Below are positions 22,601 through 34,018 of a DNA stretch of 64,000 bases, piece after piece (the first letter of the stretch is position 1; every line of letters begins with the position of its first letter). The position numbers and the translations under genes were made by a program. The DNA lies in contig MCGO01000087.1 in NCBI GenBank assembly GCA_002104985.1, positions 1 to 64,000 on the forward strand, written 5' to 3'. This DNA is from Rhizoclosmatium globosum. Taxonomy: Eukaryota > Chytridiomycota > Chytridiomycetes > Chytridiales > Chytriomycetaceae. Below the pieces are notes generated by a model, which had not been told where the DNA came from, did no database searches, and saw only the letters and a program-made list of their open reading frames with translations.

Positions 22601-24007
22601 TTTCGGGATTGCTGTGCTTGTGATTGCTTGTCCTTGTGCACTTGGGTTAGCAACGCCAACTGCTGTTATGGTTGGTACTGGTAGTAAGTTCCTTTGAATT
22701 TTTAGTGGATTTTGCTGATTTTGATAATAGTTGCTGCCAAATATGGAATCCTAATTAAGGGTGGTGGTGCCGCACTTCAGACTGCAAGCACTGTCAAGAC
22801 TATTATTTTCGATAAGACTGGTACATTGACGAAAGGAAAGCCTACTGTTACCGACTCTCTTATCACTTTTACTGCTGCAACAATCAAGGCTGTCTCCAAA
22901 AAGGTCTCAACTGACACGTTCGTTTCCTCAGCTACTGAGAATTACCCCATTGTCAGTGAGAGAGACTTGTGGTCTTTGGTGGCCTACACTGAAAGTTTCA
23001 GTTCTCATCCACTCGCAACTGCTGCTGCCATCTACGCGCTTCCTCGCTCCGGTGACGGTGTCAAGCAAGGATCTTTGGGCGGTGGATGGAAAATCTCTAG
23101 CGTTCAAGAAATTGCTGGTATGGGAATCTCAGCCAATTTGGAGAGCAGTGAAGCCGCTGAAGGTGTTCACTACGAAGCGTTTGTGGGAAGCCGCCGTTGG
23201 GTTGTTGAAACTAACGGATGTGTCTTTGGAAGCGAGGTTGTTGATGAAACTGTGAATGAATGGCAAGGTGAAGGAAAGACAGCTGTTTTTGTTGGGATGC
23301 GTGTGATCGATTTGTTTTGGAAGCCTGTTGAGGAGGAACAGGGAGGGAAGTTGCTTTGTGTATTGGCAATTTCAGATCCACCAAGAGAGGCGAGTGCGGG
23401 GACAGTGAAGAAGTTGCAGGCAATGGGAATTCGTGTTGTGATGATGACGGGTGATCAGCACGCAACTGCATTGGCTGTTGCTCGACAGGTTGGGATTGCG
23501 TCGAAGGATGTGATTGCCGGGTGCTTGCCTTTGGATAAAGGAACGAAGGTGCTGGAAATTAAGGAAATGGCTGATAAGATGAAAGGGGGTAAAGTTGCTT
23601 TTGCTGGTGATGGAATCAATGACTCCATTGCTCTTGCAAGCGCTGATGTTGGGTAAGTCTATGTTTAGTTTAAATGCTACATTCTTAACCTTTTCTATTC
23701 ATTCAGAATCGCTCTTGGCGGAGGTTCTGATATTGCAATTGAATCTGCATCTGCCGTCCTTCTTCGTTCTGAACTCTCTGATATTGTCACCTTGCTCAAA
23801 CTCAGTCGTACAGTCTTGAACAGAATCTATCTCAACATGGGTGGAGCCTTCATTTACAATATCATCGGAATCCCCATCGCTGCTGGAGTGTTATATGTTC
23901 CTGCAGATGGATTTATGCTCAGTCCTTGGATCGCTGGATTGGCAATGGCCTTGAGCTCTGTGACTGTGGTGGTGAGTAGTTTGGCATTGAAGTTGTTCAA
24001 GCCTTGA
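19618..24007 (+). CDS. CCC2: Copper-transporting P1B-type ATPase (CCC2/ATP7 family)
   Basis: Exports Cu(I) from the cytosol, usually into the secretory pathway, using ATP. The N-terminus is unusual: a metallothionein-like cluster of Cys-X-Cys/Cys-X-X-Cys pairs in the first 25 residues. Three heavy-metal-associated domains follow, with MTCTSC (about 20229), LTCASC (about 20853) and MTCASC (about 21340); a Cys-rich linker (RCCGRDSSCCG) lies between the last two. The pump core has TGEP (actuator), CPCALGLATP (transmembrane copper site, about 22630), DKTGTLTKG (phosphorylated Asp, about 22813), the SSHPLA motif and GDGIND (about 23608). Introns: 19957-20004, 20387-20602 (216 bp, long for this locus), 21817-21875, 22684-22730, 23653-23706; removing all gives one open frame. 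It converges on the OPT gene 245 bp downstream. Confidence 0.95.
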
Positions 24008-24252
24008 TTGTCAAGTAAGGAGGTGGAGGAGATGGAATGTGAAAAAGGGCCAACTATTAAAGTTTGAAGTGTCAGAAATCAAAAGCAAATAAATTTGATC
24101 AGAAGCATCCAGAACGGATATATGTAGAACGCATACATGATTTCACCAAACAATCTCATTTTATAATTATAGCCATCAACCACAAATAGAAAATTAGTCG
24201 TAACTATTTTATTTTGCTGTACAGCTATACAGTTCATCTAATTTTTATGAAT

Positions 24253-26702
24253 TTAAGCATTACATGGAGTTCCATCAGCAAGCTGGTTATCACCACTGGC
24301 AATGTAGTAAGCACAGTCAAAGTCAGTGTATGAAGCTCCTGGGTAACAGTAGTAGTCCAATGGAACATTATCAGTGTTAGGGTTGAGTGCCCAGATGGTA
24401 GTGAAGTTGACTCCACCCAAAGACATGATAGAGATAATCAAAGTGACAATTCCAGCTGCAGCATCCCAGGCAGCACCCATAACATACAAGTACTTCTGGT
24501 AGAATTCTCTGAAGCGGTAGAAGATGACAATCTGTCCAATGAAGCAGGTAAGGAAAGGCATGATAACAAAGACCTGGTAAGACTGAACTCCGGCAAATTG
24601 GAAGAAGATGGCAAAGTTCATGTAGTGCCAGTACTTTGAGCGGACAATGAACTTGTTACCCAACCATGGAAGTACTGGGGCAATAGCACCAATCAAGAAG
24701 CACCACATCAAAGACTCATAGATGGAACCAATACCAAAGAATCGCTGTGGACCAATGGCTCCCCAAATTCCACCAGCAGAGTAGAACACTTGGTAGGAGT
24801 TGTAGGTCCATCCAGTGGTGTCAAGGAGTTTACCACCACCAAACATCATGTACCAGGCAGCACCAACCGAAACGACAGCATTAATGAAGGTTCCCCAGAT
24901 TTGGGCACCAACCATGGCATATGGTGGAATGTGGAGGTAGTGACCAAGCTTCAAGTCACCAGACAAGTTAAGGGCTTGAATCAAGTTGTTAGTTCCCCAA
25001 GACTTGAAAGCCATGACAGCAACAGTTTGTCCTGGAATCATAAGACCAATAATAAACTCAGAGACAACGTTCAAGTACATCTGGACACCAGTAATGGCGT
25101 AAATAGAACCGTATGGGACCACAAAGATGGCGACCAAGAAGAGGTTAAAGAAGATTCCCCACCATGGCATGTTGAATGGAGTGAAGATGGAAACTAAGAG
25201 ACCGCCAACAACACAGAGACCCATGAAGGCAACGTAGACCCAGTCTGGAACATCAGGGTAGGCTTCCATCAGCTTGGCGTGCTTGTCAAGAGCATCAACT
25301 TCATCACGGACCTGACGGAAAGCGTTCATGGTTTGGCGGTAGATATCCTTTCCATACCAAAGAATAACGTGCATCAATGCAGCAGTCACAGTCAAGAATG
25401 AAGAAGCATAAGACAGTGTGAAAGTGGAAGTCAAGTGAACTGGAGCAACACCGTTGTATGCAGTGAGGTTCAAGTTGTAGTTGTCAGAGACGTTGTAGAA
25501 GAACTTAGACGAAACTTTGGTTCCCTGCGGCTTGATTCCATGCTCAGCACCAACGAAGAGACCAGCAGAGTTGACAACAGGGTTGAGAGAGCCTTGGTAA
25601 CCTGGCAACTTGAACTTCTCGTTGAGTCCAAAGGTATCAGCGTTGTACATCAATGGTGTTGCAATCCAAAGGAAAACAATGTTTCCAAGAGTGTTGACAG
25701 CATTGGCATAGAATGGCTGGGCAAAGTTGATACCACCGATGTTGGTCCAGTCAAAAGTGAGACCAAGGAATCCTACTCCGTTGAGAGCAGATCCTGCAAC
25801 AGTGTTGAATTTGGAGAGGACTCCAGATGGACCGTTTCCACGTCCAGCGAAAACGCAACCCAAAGAAACAGCCTGGAGCATTGGAGCAAGAAGTCCTGGA
25901 ATCCACTGCAGCGAAATTTAGAATGTCATACAAGAAAACACCTTCAATAATCGTACCTCATAAACGAACATTCCAGCAAAAGCAATCCAGAAGAACATAG
26001 TACGAGACATCTTCCACTTATCGCCAGCAATGGCACCAGTGTCAACCTTGTGGAATGAGGAGAAAAGAGCAATAGTAGTCAAGTTTGATGGCCACCACAT
26101 CGCAGTTGGTCTGACAAGGAAGCGGCGAGTAAGACCAGAGAAACCGTATCCCATGAACTGAGTAACCAAAACAAATCCAAGGGCGGACATGAAAGTGATG
26201 TCAGAGTTGCCCATCAACTTGGGGTAAGTTTGAGAAACCACATTGTCAATACCGTAAGGAGCAGTGGTGGTAGCAGACATGATGAAAATCAAAACGTGCT
26301 CCTTCATTGAGAATGGTCCTGGGTTCAAGATACCAGCGGGCAAAACGTTGGCCAAAAAGATACCCATTGGGTAAGATACGATGGTGGCAACAACTGGAGG
26401 AATTGTGAAGGGAGAGGCACGGAAAGAGAGAGCAGTGTTGGCGAAAGAGAGAACAACCGCAAAGATGGTTCCGAGAAGAATGGAACGGAAGGAGAAGGCT
26501 GGAGTAGATGGGTCATCAGTCTGTGGGACGATGAAATCAATGTGCTCCTCGATGTCTTTGATGTCCTGTGGAAGTGATATCAGCTACATACTCCTTATGA
26601 AAGGTACTAGAGATGGCATACCTCCAACTCAGTGTCGTCGGCCATATCTGGGTGATCAGCGACAAAGTCGTCGACCTTCTTAATCTCGTCAGCAGCAGTC
26701 AT
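24253..26702 (-). CDS. Oligopeptide transporter, OPT family
   Basis: Proton-coupled importer of small peptides or metal-peptide complexes at the plasma membrane. The start at 26702 opens MTAADEIKKVDD, then comes an acidic N-tail with EEHIDFIVPQTDDPS, then the OPT hallmark NPGPFSMKEHVLIFIMS, and later HYLHIPPYAMVGAQIWGTF, matching the family's second signature, with many hydrophobic segments between. Introns 26566-26621 (56 bp) and 25906-25956 (51 bp) join three exons into one frame of roughly 780 residues without any indel. It ends CNA and converges on the copper ATPase. Fungal-type OPT identification is firm; substrate is unknown. Confidence 0.93.
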
Positions 26703-26892
26703 GTTGGCAAGATGATATAATGCCTTCCAATTTTCCCTCCCTCCTTTTGTAGTTTCAGACGGTGGCACATCACGGGATTTTCTGGGTGGCTACTTTGATT
26801 AAAAAACTGTGTTTCAAATGAGCCAAGACCCATTGCGCCCACCGCCACATAACTGAATAAACCTTCGCCGTTGTTAACAAATGGAATAACAT

Positions 26893-27480
26893 TCACAAAA
26901 TACTTTGCTGATATCGGAAAGAGGTTGTCACTGAGCTACCATGCCACATGAAGCTTTGGCTGTAAATGGAAAAATTCATTTCTCGCCACATTGCAATCTC
27001 CACCACAAATTTGTCAAGATGAGCGCCTTCATTGTTCGTTTGCGCTCAGGGCGAGATATTATTTGTCTCAAAGATATAGTATTATCTACCTTTAATAGCG
27101 TCTGGACATAGCGTTTCATTTCCCAAAAGAGGATGAAAATCATTTCGAATTGCCACACGAGAAGAAAATTCGATTGTCTTGGACGCCACCTCACGCCACC
27201 TTTCCACTTTGAAACTTTCAAACGGACTGCATCACTTACTACAGACAGCAAATAGAAGAGGCATTAACTTTGCTGGTCATGGGATCAGATGTTGACGGAG
27301 TACAATTACCATCCCGAACTCAATCTTGCAGATTCCCTCCATGAACAATCTGAGCCTACGATGCGAACGCCCCACTGAAGAGATTCGACTCACATTGATG
27401 GGTTTAAATACGTTCGAATGAGCTTTTAGAGTCACAGAGTGCTCTGTGATTAATGTAGATGCATTCGAAACCTCAAACAT
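26893..27480 (-). CDS. Tentative multi-exon gene, unrecognised
   Basis: Not recognised. Splicing 27375-27411 (only 37 bp), 27227-27309 and 27027-27089 gives one open frame that starts MFEVSNAST, passes through WGVRIVGSDCSWRES and FKVERWREVASKTIEF, and ends RYQQSIL before a TGA at 26893-26895. The composition is protein-like and two of the introns have sound GT-AG ends, but the first is shorter than any other intron in the window and no family motif supports the model. It lies between the OPT start and another tentative gene, same strand. Alternative: non-coding intergenic DNA. Confidence 0.3.
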
Positions 27481-27646
27481 ATGACTTCAGCTTTATTTAG
27501 TTATAGGGAGCTTGTTGTGAGGTTAATCATCATTCATTCCAGCTGTGGCTCGATAAGTATTTTCCTCCAGAATTCGTTCCAGCTCTGATAGGGTTGATAA
27601 GTATACATATTCAAAGGCATTATGTCCATCTTTCATATTTGAATCG

Positions 27647-27927
27647 CTAATTGTGCCAGGTTCGAGGTTTGGGAAGTTTGGTTTGAAGGAACTCATCATA
27701 GTTAACAAGGGCATAGTTAAGGCCCAGACCATCACCTCACGCTGACTGATATAGCTCATAATTCCGATTTTACGCACGCTTACCTTGTAGTGCTGCATTT
27801 ATCTTGTCTGGGTCCACAAATAGATGCTGCGACTGAATCAGTTTCATACAGTCAATGAACTATCGACACTCCGTACCGTCTCATCTAAAGTGTGATATAT
27901 GAATTTAAATTGTTCCGAGTTGATCAT
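27647..27927 (-). CDS. Tentative small three-exon gene (63 aa), unrecognised
   Basis: Starts MINSEQFKF at 27927. Introns 27833-27876 (44 bp) and 27736-27783 (48 bp) have GT donors, AG acceptors and the size typical of this genome; the spliced frame reads ...LFVDPDKINAALQ, then GLGLNYALVNYDEFLQ, ending KPRTWHN and TAG. In another frame the DNA stays open to about 27523 (ending TAGMNDD), so the last exon may be different. No family recognised. It lies 180 bp from the divergent CMC1 start. Confidence 0.42.
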
Positions 27928-28107
27928 TTCGAGTATCTGCGTCTGTTTGAAATGGGCTCAGCATCGTGTTTGGGCAATACGAGGAGAAGTTACCACTGCC
28001 ATGTCACTGGCAGCGAAGGATTAGACATGCCGATGGGAGTATGAGACAAACCATTCGATGAGAACTCCGTTCTGAGCCTTGACCATTTGGTTTGCAGTGA
28101 ACAAAAA

Positions 28108-28436
28108 ATGACTTATCAACTGGTCATCCTCTCCAATGAGGAAGAAGAGATAGCCTTCAAGGAAATGAAGACTGTCGCCCTCAAAAAGTGCGATCCAAAG
28201 GTCGCAGGTACACAATCCGAGACGGCCTTGCTCCTCTAACCAGTCAAACAGAGTTTATGGGCTGTGCGCGGGACAGGACATTCACCGGATTCGTGCTCTG
28301 CCGGCCAATGCTCAAAGCCATGGACGAGTGTCTCGGACAATTCACAAAGGAAGATACTCGCGACTCGTTTCGCGCGAGTATGTATGAAAAGAAGGAACGG
28401 AAAATGGCGGAGGCGTTGGCCAAAAACATTGAATAA
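28108..28436 (+). CDS. CMC1: CMC1-like twin CX9C mitochondrial protein
   Basis: A small intermembrane-space protein of the COX assembly mitochondrial family, linked to copper handling and stabilisation of newly made Cox1. One 44-bp intron (28208-28251) joins LKKCDPKVA to EFMGCARDRTFTG; the spliced product has two CX9C pairs, CDPKVAEFMGC and CRPMLKAMDEC, spaced as in Cmc1/Cmc2, which form the disulfide-bonded helical hairpin. The N-terminus MTYQLVILSNEEEE is short and acidic, without a presequence, as expected for Mia40 substrates. About 94 residues, normal length. The next gene starts 25 bp after its stop. Confidence 0.85.
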
Positions 28437-28461
28437 AAACGAAGTCCTTGCCGCATGAATT

Positions 28462-31400
28462 ATGGCTGAAACGACTCCGCTCCTCTCTCCAGCATCTAGT
28501 AGCAGCAGCATCACGAACTGGGACAGGAACAGCGGCCGATATGGTTCAACGTTGAACTTCCATCCGAAACCTCGAGGGACAAGTTGCCATGTTCAAGACG
28601 CAGTTGTCGACGATATTCATGAACTCTATTACCTCAAGCTTAGTGGATACAAAGTTAATCCTGTTAAGCTTTGGATAGCCCGCGCCATGTACCTTTGCTC
28701 GCTCGGGGGAGTGTACTTGTTCTGTCGTTGGTTCCCAGAGTTTGGAGCTAAACTGCATTGTGATAAATGTGGGATTGACGAAGCCGATCTCATATGTGTC
28801 GTCAACCCATGGAAAGAGGTTTCTGTTGTTTCAGTGACCAAAGTTCCGTTGCCAGGCGGCATGTTGTTTGATGTCTTCGGAACAAAGACTCCTGCAATGC
28901 CCGATCGCGAGAATATCCCAATGGAAACCATCTCAGTCTTTTATTACAACAGTATCAAGTTTATTCTGAATCCTGATACACTTCGCTATGAAACTGTCCT
29001 GAACTGGAGGGATCCGTGGTGGGGCTTTAGTCACGATATGACCGAAGGGATTGGCACAATGGATGAAATCAGGAAACGACAGACTATTTTCGATGAAAAC
29101 AAAGTACAAATCGAAGGAGAGCATTGGGTTGATTTACTGTTGGAGGAGATTTGCAAACCAATGTTTCTGCTGCAAGTTCTGTGTATGCTTGAATGGTATA
29201 ATGATGAATATTCCTCATATGGAAATTTTATCGTCTTTGTCCAAGTAATGTCTATCCTAAATGCGTTTTGGGAGGCTGCAGCAAAGAAGAATCTAGTTGA
29301 TGGGATGTGCCAGCAGGAAGGAATGACAAGAGTGAAGCGTTGTGGGGAATGGCGATTTATTCAAAAGGCTGATTTGGTTCCTGGTGATGTTATTGAAGTG
29401 GGGGTTGATGACCAAGAGTCCTTACCCTGCGATGCTGTCCTTGTCAGTGGAAGTTGTATTATGATGGAATCAATGCTCACTGGAGAAAGCAAACCTGTTT
29501 CCAAAAGTGCAATTCTGCATGATGAACTGGCGCAATTGGATTTTACGATCGCAGACCCATCAAACTCTCGCCAAATGTCTCGATTTTTCTTGTTCTATGG
29601 CACAAAAGTTGTTCGATCGCGTGGCGATGAAGTTACAGGCAGCTTCCACAGCTCGTCAAATCACTCCAAGGCTTTGGCGTTAGTGGTACGAATAGGAGTA
29701 AACACAACGAAGGTACCAAGAATTCCGTCATTTGATTCTTATTAATGATTCGTCTAAGGGATGCTTGATGCGTTCAATTATGCACCCTAAACCTCATACC
29801 GCCTCGTTCGTTCGGGATTCGTTTGGATATGTGGTCCTCCTCATTGCCATTTTCTTTGTTGGGGGATACATCACCGTCTATAACTTTTATATGGAAGGTT
29901 ATCCTTGGAGAGACATCGTCTTGAGAACAGGAGACTTGTATACGATTGTTGTCCCTGTTGCTTTGCCCGCAACTATCGCTGTTGGTGTAGGGTTTTCTAT
30001 CAACCGTCTTCGGCGGGTCGGTATTTACTGCCTTGCAGCTGCGAGAGTTAACGTGTGTGGTCAAATCGATGTAAGTTAAAATTTGTGTTTCCCATCATAC
30101 TGAGACTGTTGCAAGGTTATGTGCTTTGATAAAACCGGAACTCTTACTCAAGAAGGCTTAGACTTGTTGGGATTTCGTTGCGTCATTCCTGGATCGGACC
30201 CAACTAAGCCACGTCGCTTCACACATATTTTAAGTTCTGTGGAGGATGCCTTTGATCTCAATGTTTACGAAAATGTGTCAACGGATCAGCTCTTTGTAGA
30301 TTCTCGATCCGAGTTTCCTAAAATTGTGACAGCAATGGCATCATGCCATTCAATCAAAATTCTGGATGGCGAGTTGGTTGGCGATCCTGTGGATTTAAGA
30401 ATGTTCGAACTCAGTGGTTGGGAAATCGAAGAAGGGTCATCAGGAAATCATGAAAATGGCTTCACATCACTTATCGTCAGACCTCCTAGTAGTACAGACT
30501 GGAAAGATTCTCTCAGGGAATCCGTCAAAGCAGCAATTACCCCATTAGGCTCTCCTGCATCATCATTTAGCACACAACCGAATTTGTACACTGAAATAGG
30601 GGTGATTCGTTCATTCGAATTCGTCAATAAGCTCCGCAGAATGAGTGTCATCACTCGAAAGTTGAATTTCAACCGCCAGAGCATTTACGCTGTCCCTCCT
30701 TCAGCTTCACTCGAAAACTTGATGAAAATGAAACCAAAAACAGCGAGAGAGTTTGATGTTTATTGTAAAGGGGCTCCAGAAGTCCTTCTCACACTATGTA
30801 ATCCACAGTCAAGTATGAGTTTTTTGGTGTTGTACTCTCATCACTGACCATTTCACAGTCCCACCTGATTATGAGCAACTCCTCCACCGATATGCTCATC
30901 ACGGCTATCACGTTATTGCCATAGCAACAAAAGTCTTCTCGAACATAAGCTGGCTAAAACTAATGCGGATGCGTCGAGAGGAAGTAGAATGCGACCTACA
31001 CTTTTTGGGTTTCCTTGTCTTTGATAACAAGCTGAAGCCAGTAACTCAGTCAGTGGTCAGCACGCTTAATGCGGCAAAGATTCGGCAAGTCATGTGCACA
31101 GGAGATAATATTCTCACTGCCATCTCAGTGGCGCGAGATTGTGGCATTATGGAACGAGATGCAAGAGTGTTTGCTCCTCGATTCGAAAACGAGAAACGAG
31201 GGGCGGATGCTGTTGTCATTTGGGAGGATGTGGATCAAGATGAGCGAACGAAATCAAACATTAGCATGCAACTAGAACTGGACCCTGTGACGTTAAAACC
31301 TGTGATTGCTATCAAAACAACGGATATTGTTGATCCGGAAGAGGAGGAAGAATACCAACTTGGGGAACACTTTGTGCCGGAGAGATTCGTTGAGGTGGAA

Positions 31401-32726
31401 ATTAAGGAAGACTATCAGCTTGCAGTAACAGGAGAAGTCTTTTCTTGGATGCTCAAATATTCAGACAAGTGGACTTCGTTTTACAGGGTATTTACCTTTT
31501 GTGCAATGTTTCTGTTTGCTCACGTTTTTGTCTAGATGTTAATCAAGGCACAAGTTTTTGCTCGTATGTCGCCTGAACAAAAGAAGTTGCTTGTCGCAAA
31601 TTTACAAGAACTTGGCTATTGTGTTGGTTTCTGCGGAGACGGAGCAAACGGTAAAACTCTTATTATTGTCAACATTCCACATCCAGCAATTAATGACATT
31701 TTCCCGAAGATTGGGGTGCATTACAGGCTGCAGATGTTGGAGTGTCGCTATCGGAAGTAGAGATATCTGTCGCTGCACAATTCACATCCAAAGTGAACTC
31801 GATTGCATGTATTGTAACACTAATTCGTGAAGGTCGTGCTGCGCTTGTGACTTCTTTTGGAAGTTGCAAGTATATGATTGTCAATCAGTTGATTCAAACG
31901 AGTTCCGTGATGATTTGACTGCCATTTTTTCCAACTTGACGGAGTGGCAGTTTCCTTATGTGGATTTCCTCATCACTGTTCCTATTGCTGTGTTTATGAC
32001 AGAGTCGGGTCCGCATGCTCTCCTTGGTCCTAAAAGACCCACATCCTCGTTATCATCAAAGAAAGTACTCATTTCCATTTTGGGTCAAACATTTATTCAG
32101 GCTCTTTTTCAACTCCTCATCTTCTATGATGTGCAAAACAAGCCGTTTTATGTAAAGCCGGACCTCAATATTCCTGATGCCCAGCTGAAGTCATACGAAA
32201 ACCACTGCGTATTTCTCTTGAGTACTTATCAATATATATTTGTGGCTATTATTTATTGCGACGGAGCGCCATACCGGGAAAACTTTTGGAGAAACAGTTG
32301 AGTTCGCCTTTGGTTTCGATTCCTCAAATCTCAATTCCAATTCATCCAACAGCTCGCTTTATTTTAACTTGCATTTTTCTGTTTGGCTGTTCGCTGTACC
32401 TCACGCTTGTCCCAACTGAGGGCAGCTTGGCGTTCCTCGAATTGATCACAGTGCCCATGGAATGTCGCATCTATATTCTCTGTTTCGCAGCTGTGAACCT
32501 TGTGGTATCTAGCGCAGCTGAAATATGGGTATTCCCCATACTTGCAAAACTAGCCGGTTGGGCGTACATCGAATATCATAGTTTGTACGATGATGACGAT
32601 GAGCCGATTGACGATTACACACCATTTGAATCGACGCGGGCAATGCGGAGAGAGAGGGCACTTCGCCGTAAGTGGAAACGAAAGGGAAAGCTTTATAAAA
32701 TTGTGGAGCAGGATTTGGAATACTGA
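28462..32726 (+). CDS. P5B-type ATPase (ATP13A/Ypk9-like)
   Basis: Endolysosomal/vacuolar P5B pump; studied members export polyamines or affect metal tolerance. Motifs in order: [12 protein letters not shown] and [12 protein letters not shown] (actuator, about 29420-29500), the membrane motif VPVALPAT (about 29950), NVCGQID then [12 protein letters not shown] (phosphorylation site, about 30122), CTGDN, and GDGAND split by the last intron followed by [13 protein letters not shown]. Introns: 29713-29758, 30071-30115, 30813-30858, 31488-31535 and 31651-31709. Single-base breaks near 31915 (VMI to LTAIFSN) and 32297 (FWRNS to LSSPLVS) lie in runs of T and look like sequence errors. It ends KIVEQDLEY. 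Membrane motif PVALP differs from the common PPALP of P5B pumps. Confidence 0.9.
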
Positions 32727-32840
32727 AAATGAGTTTGGATATTTGGAAGATAAATTACTAAATAATTAAGTAAAAGGGATATACGACGTTTGAGTTTATT
32801 CTTGGAGTAGAACGAAAAGATAGTAATACAGAGCTATCAC

Positions 32841-33957
32841 TTATTTTCTGTACCACATTTGAGCAGTTCTCTCACGTCTAATCTTCTTTTGAAGTTGCAA
32901 GACTCCATACATCAGAGCCTCAGCAGTTGGTGGGCATCCTGGAACGTAAATATCGACTGGGACAATACGGTCACATCCACGGACGACAGCGTAGGAGTAG
33001 TGGTAGTAACCACCTCCATTCGCGCCTGTTATGAGAACATCAGAATTCATGCATGTCTTGATCAATTAGTTCACTTACAACTTCCCATAGAGATGACCCA
33101 TCTTGGTTCAGGCATTTGGTCGTACCTATTATCAGAATGATAATTAGATTTTCGTCCTGGGAAATTGACATTGAGACATGGTTCCAACGTCAATCCATTG
33201 CCATACAGACACCGACATTCTTTCTCCTGGTCTGATGATGCTTCCAAACAATGCGATACTATTCCTTGACTTTCATGTATCCAAAAGAATTGAGGCGCCA
33301 TCGATCACTAGCATGTCCAAGATCGTCCCACACCAGTCCATCTATTTCAACAAACTCTCCTTCCATCCATCCTTCGTTGGCACCATTGATCGCATCTCTC
33401 CTTGGGACCCTCACTGAATAGTTCATTGAAAACACATACACTTTACGCAAGGCAGGAGCCATCTTGTTTGTGAGAGTACCGGCAACAATCATGACATCAG
33501 ACTGTCTTGGAGAGGCACGGAAGACGATACCGAGTCTGTCCTGATCATATCTAGCAGCGGCCATGTGCATCATTTCGACGGCACAACACTGGAGAGAAAG
33601 GATGAGGCGGCGTCCTTCGAGAATGGATTAATAACAAGAGAACATTACCGCGAGACCGAAGGTCATTGGCCAGATGGACGAGGTACGGGTCCAGTTGAAG
33701 ATAGAGTCGATAGTAGTGAGGACAAACTCAGCTGCGTTGTTGGCGGGAGTAGGCAGGTTGAATGGGTTGACCTTTTGCGGGGCCGTAGCGTCCTTGTAGT
33801 CGAAGGAGGAGAGGCCCTTGTCCTTAGTCACGAGACGCGCAATCGACCGCGTTTGAGACAGAAGAGCAACTCGCGGTTGGGCCTGGGCCTGGGCAGGCAG
33901 CAAAGACAGTGGCGGGCGGGTGAAGCGGAGGAGGCCGTGGTGCTGGTTCTGCATCAT
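32841..33957 (-). CDS. NDUFS7: NADH:ubiquinone oxidoreductase 20-kDa (PSST) subunit, mitochondrial
   Basis: Complex I subunit that carries Fe-S cluster N2 and lines the quinone site. An N-terminal presequence ([18 protein letters not shown], Arg-rich, no acidic residues) precedes [59 protein letters not shown] and [18 protein letters not shown]. All four cluster ligands are present (the CC pair, GSC and PGC). Introns: 33589-33648, 33126-33439 (314 bp, the longest seen here) and 33026-33078. It is divergent from the eIF4B gene with only about 61 bp between start codons. Confidence 0.95.
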
Positions 33958-34018
33958 TTCTTTGCTTTTTTTGTTGTTGGTTTCTTTCACCACAGAAACT
34001 ACACACACAAACTAGGAA

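Noticed and set aside
24790..25950. Forward-strand open frames within the OPT gene
   Set aside because: Both lie entirely antisense to OPT exons with clear family motifs; shadows.
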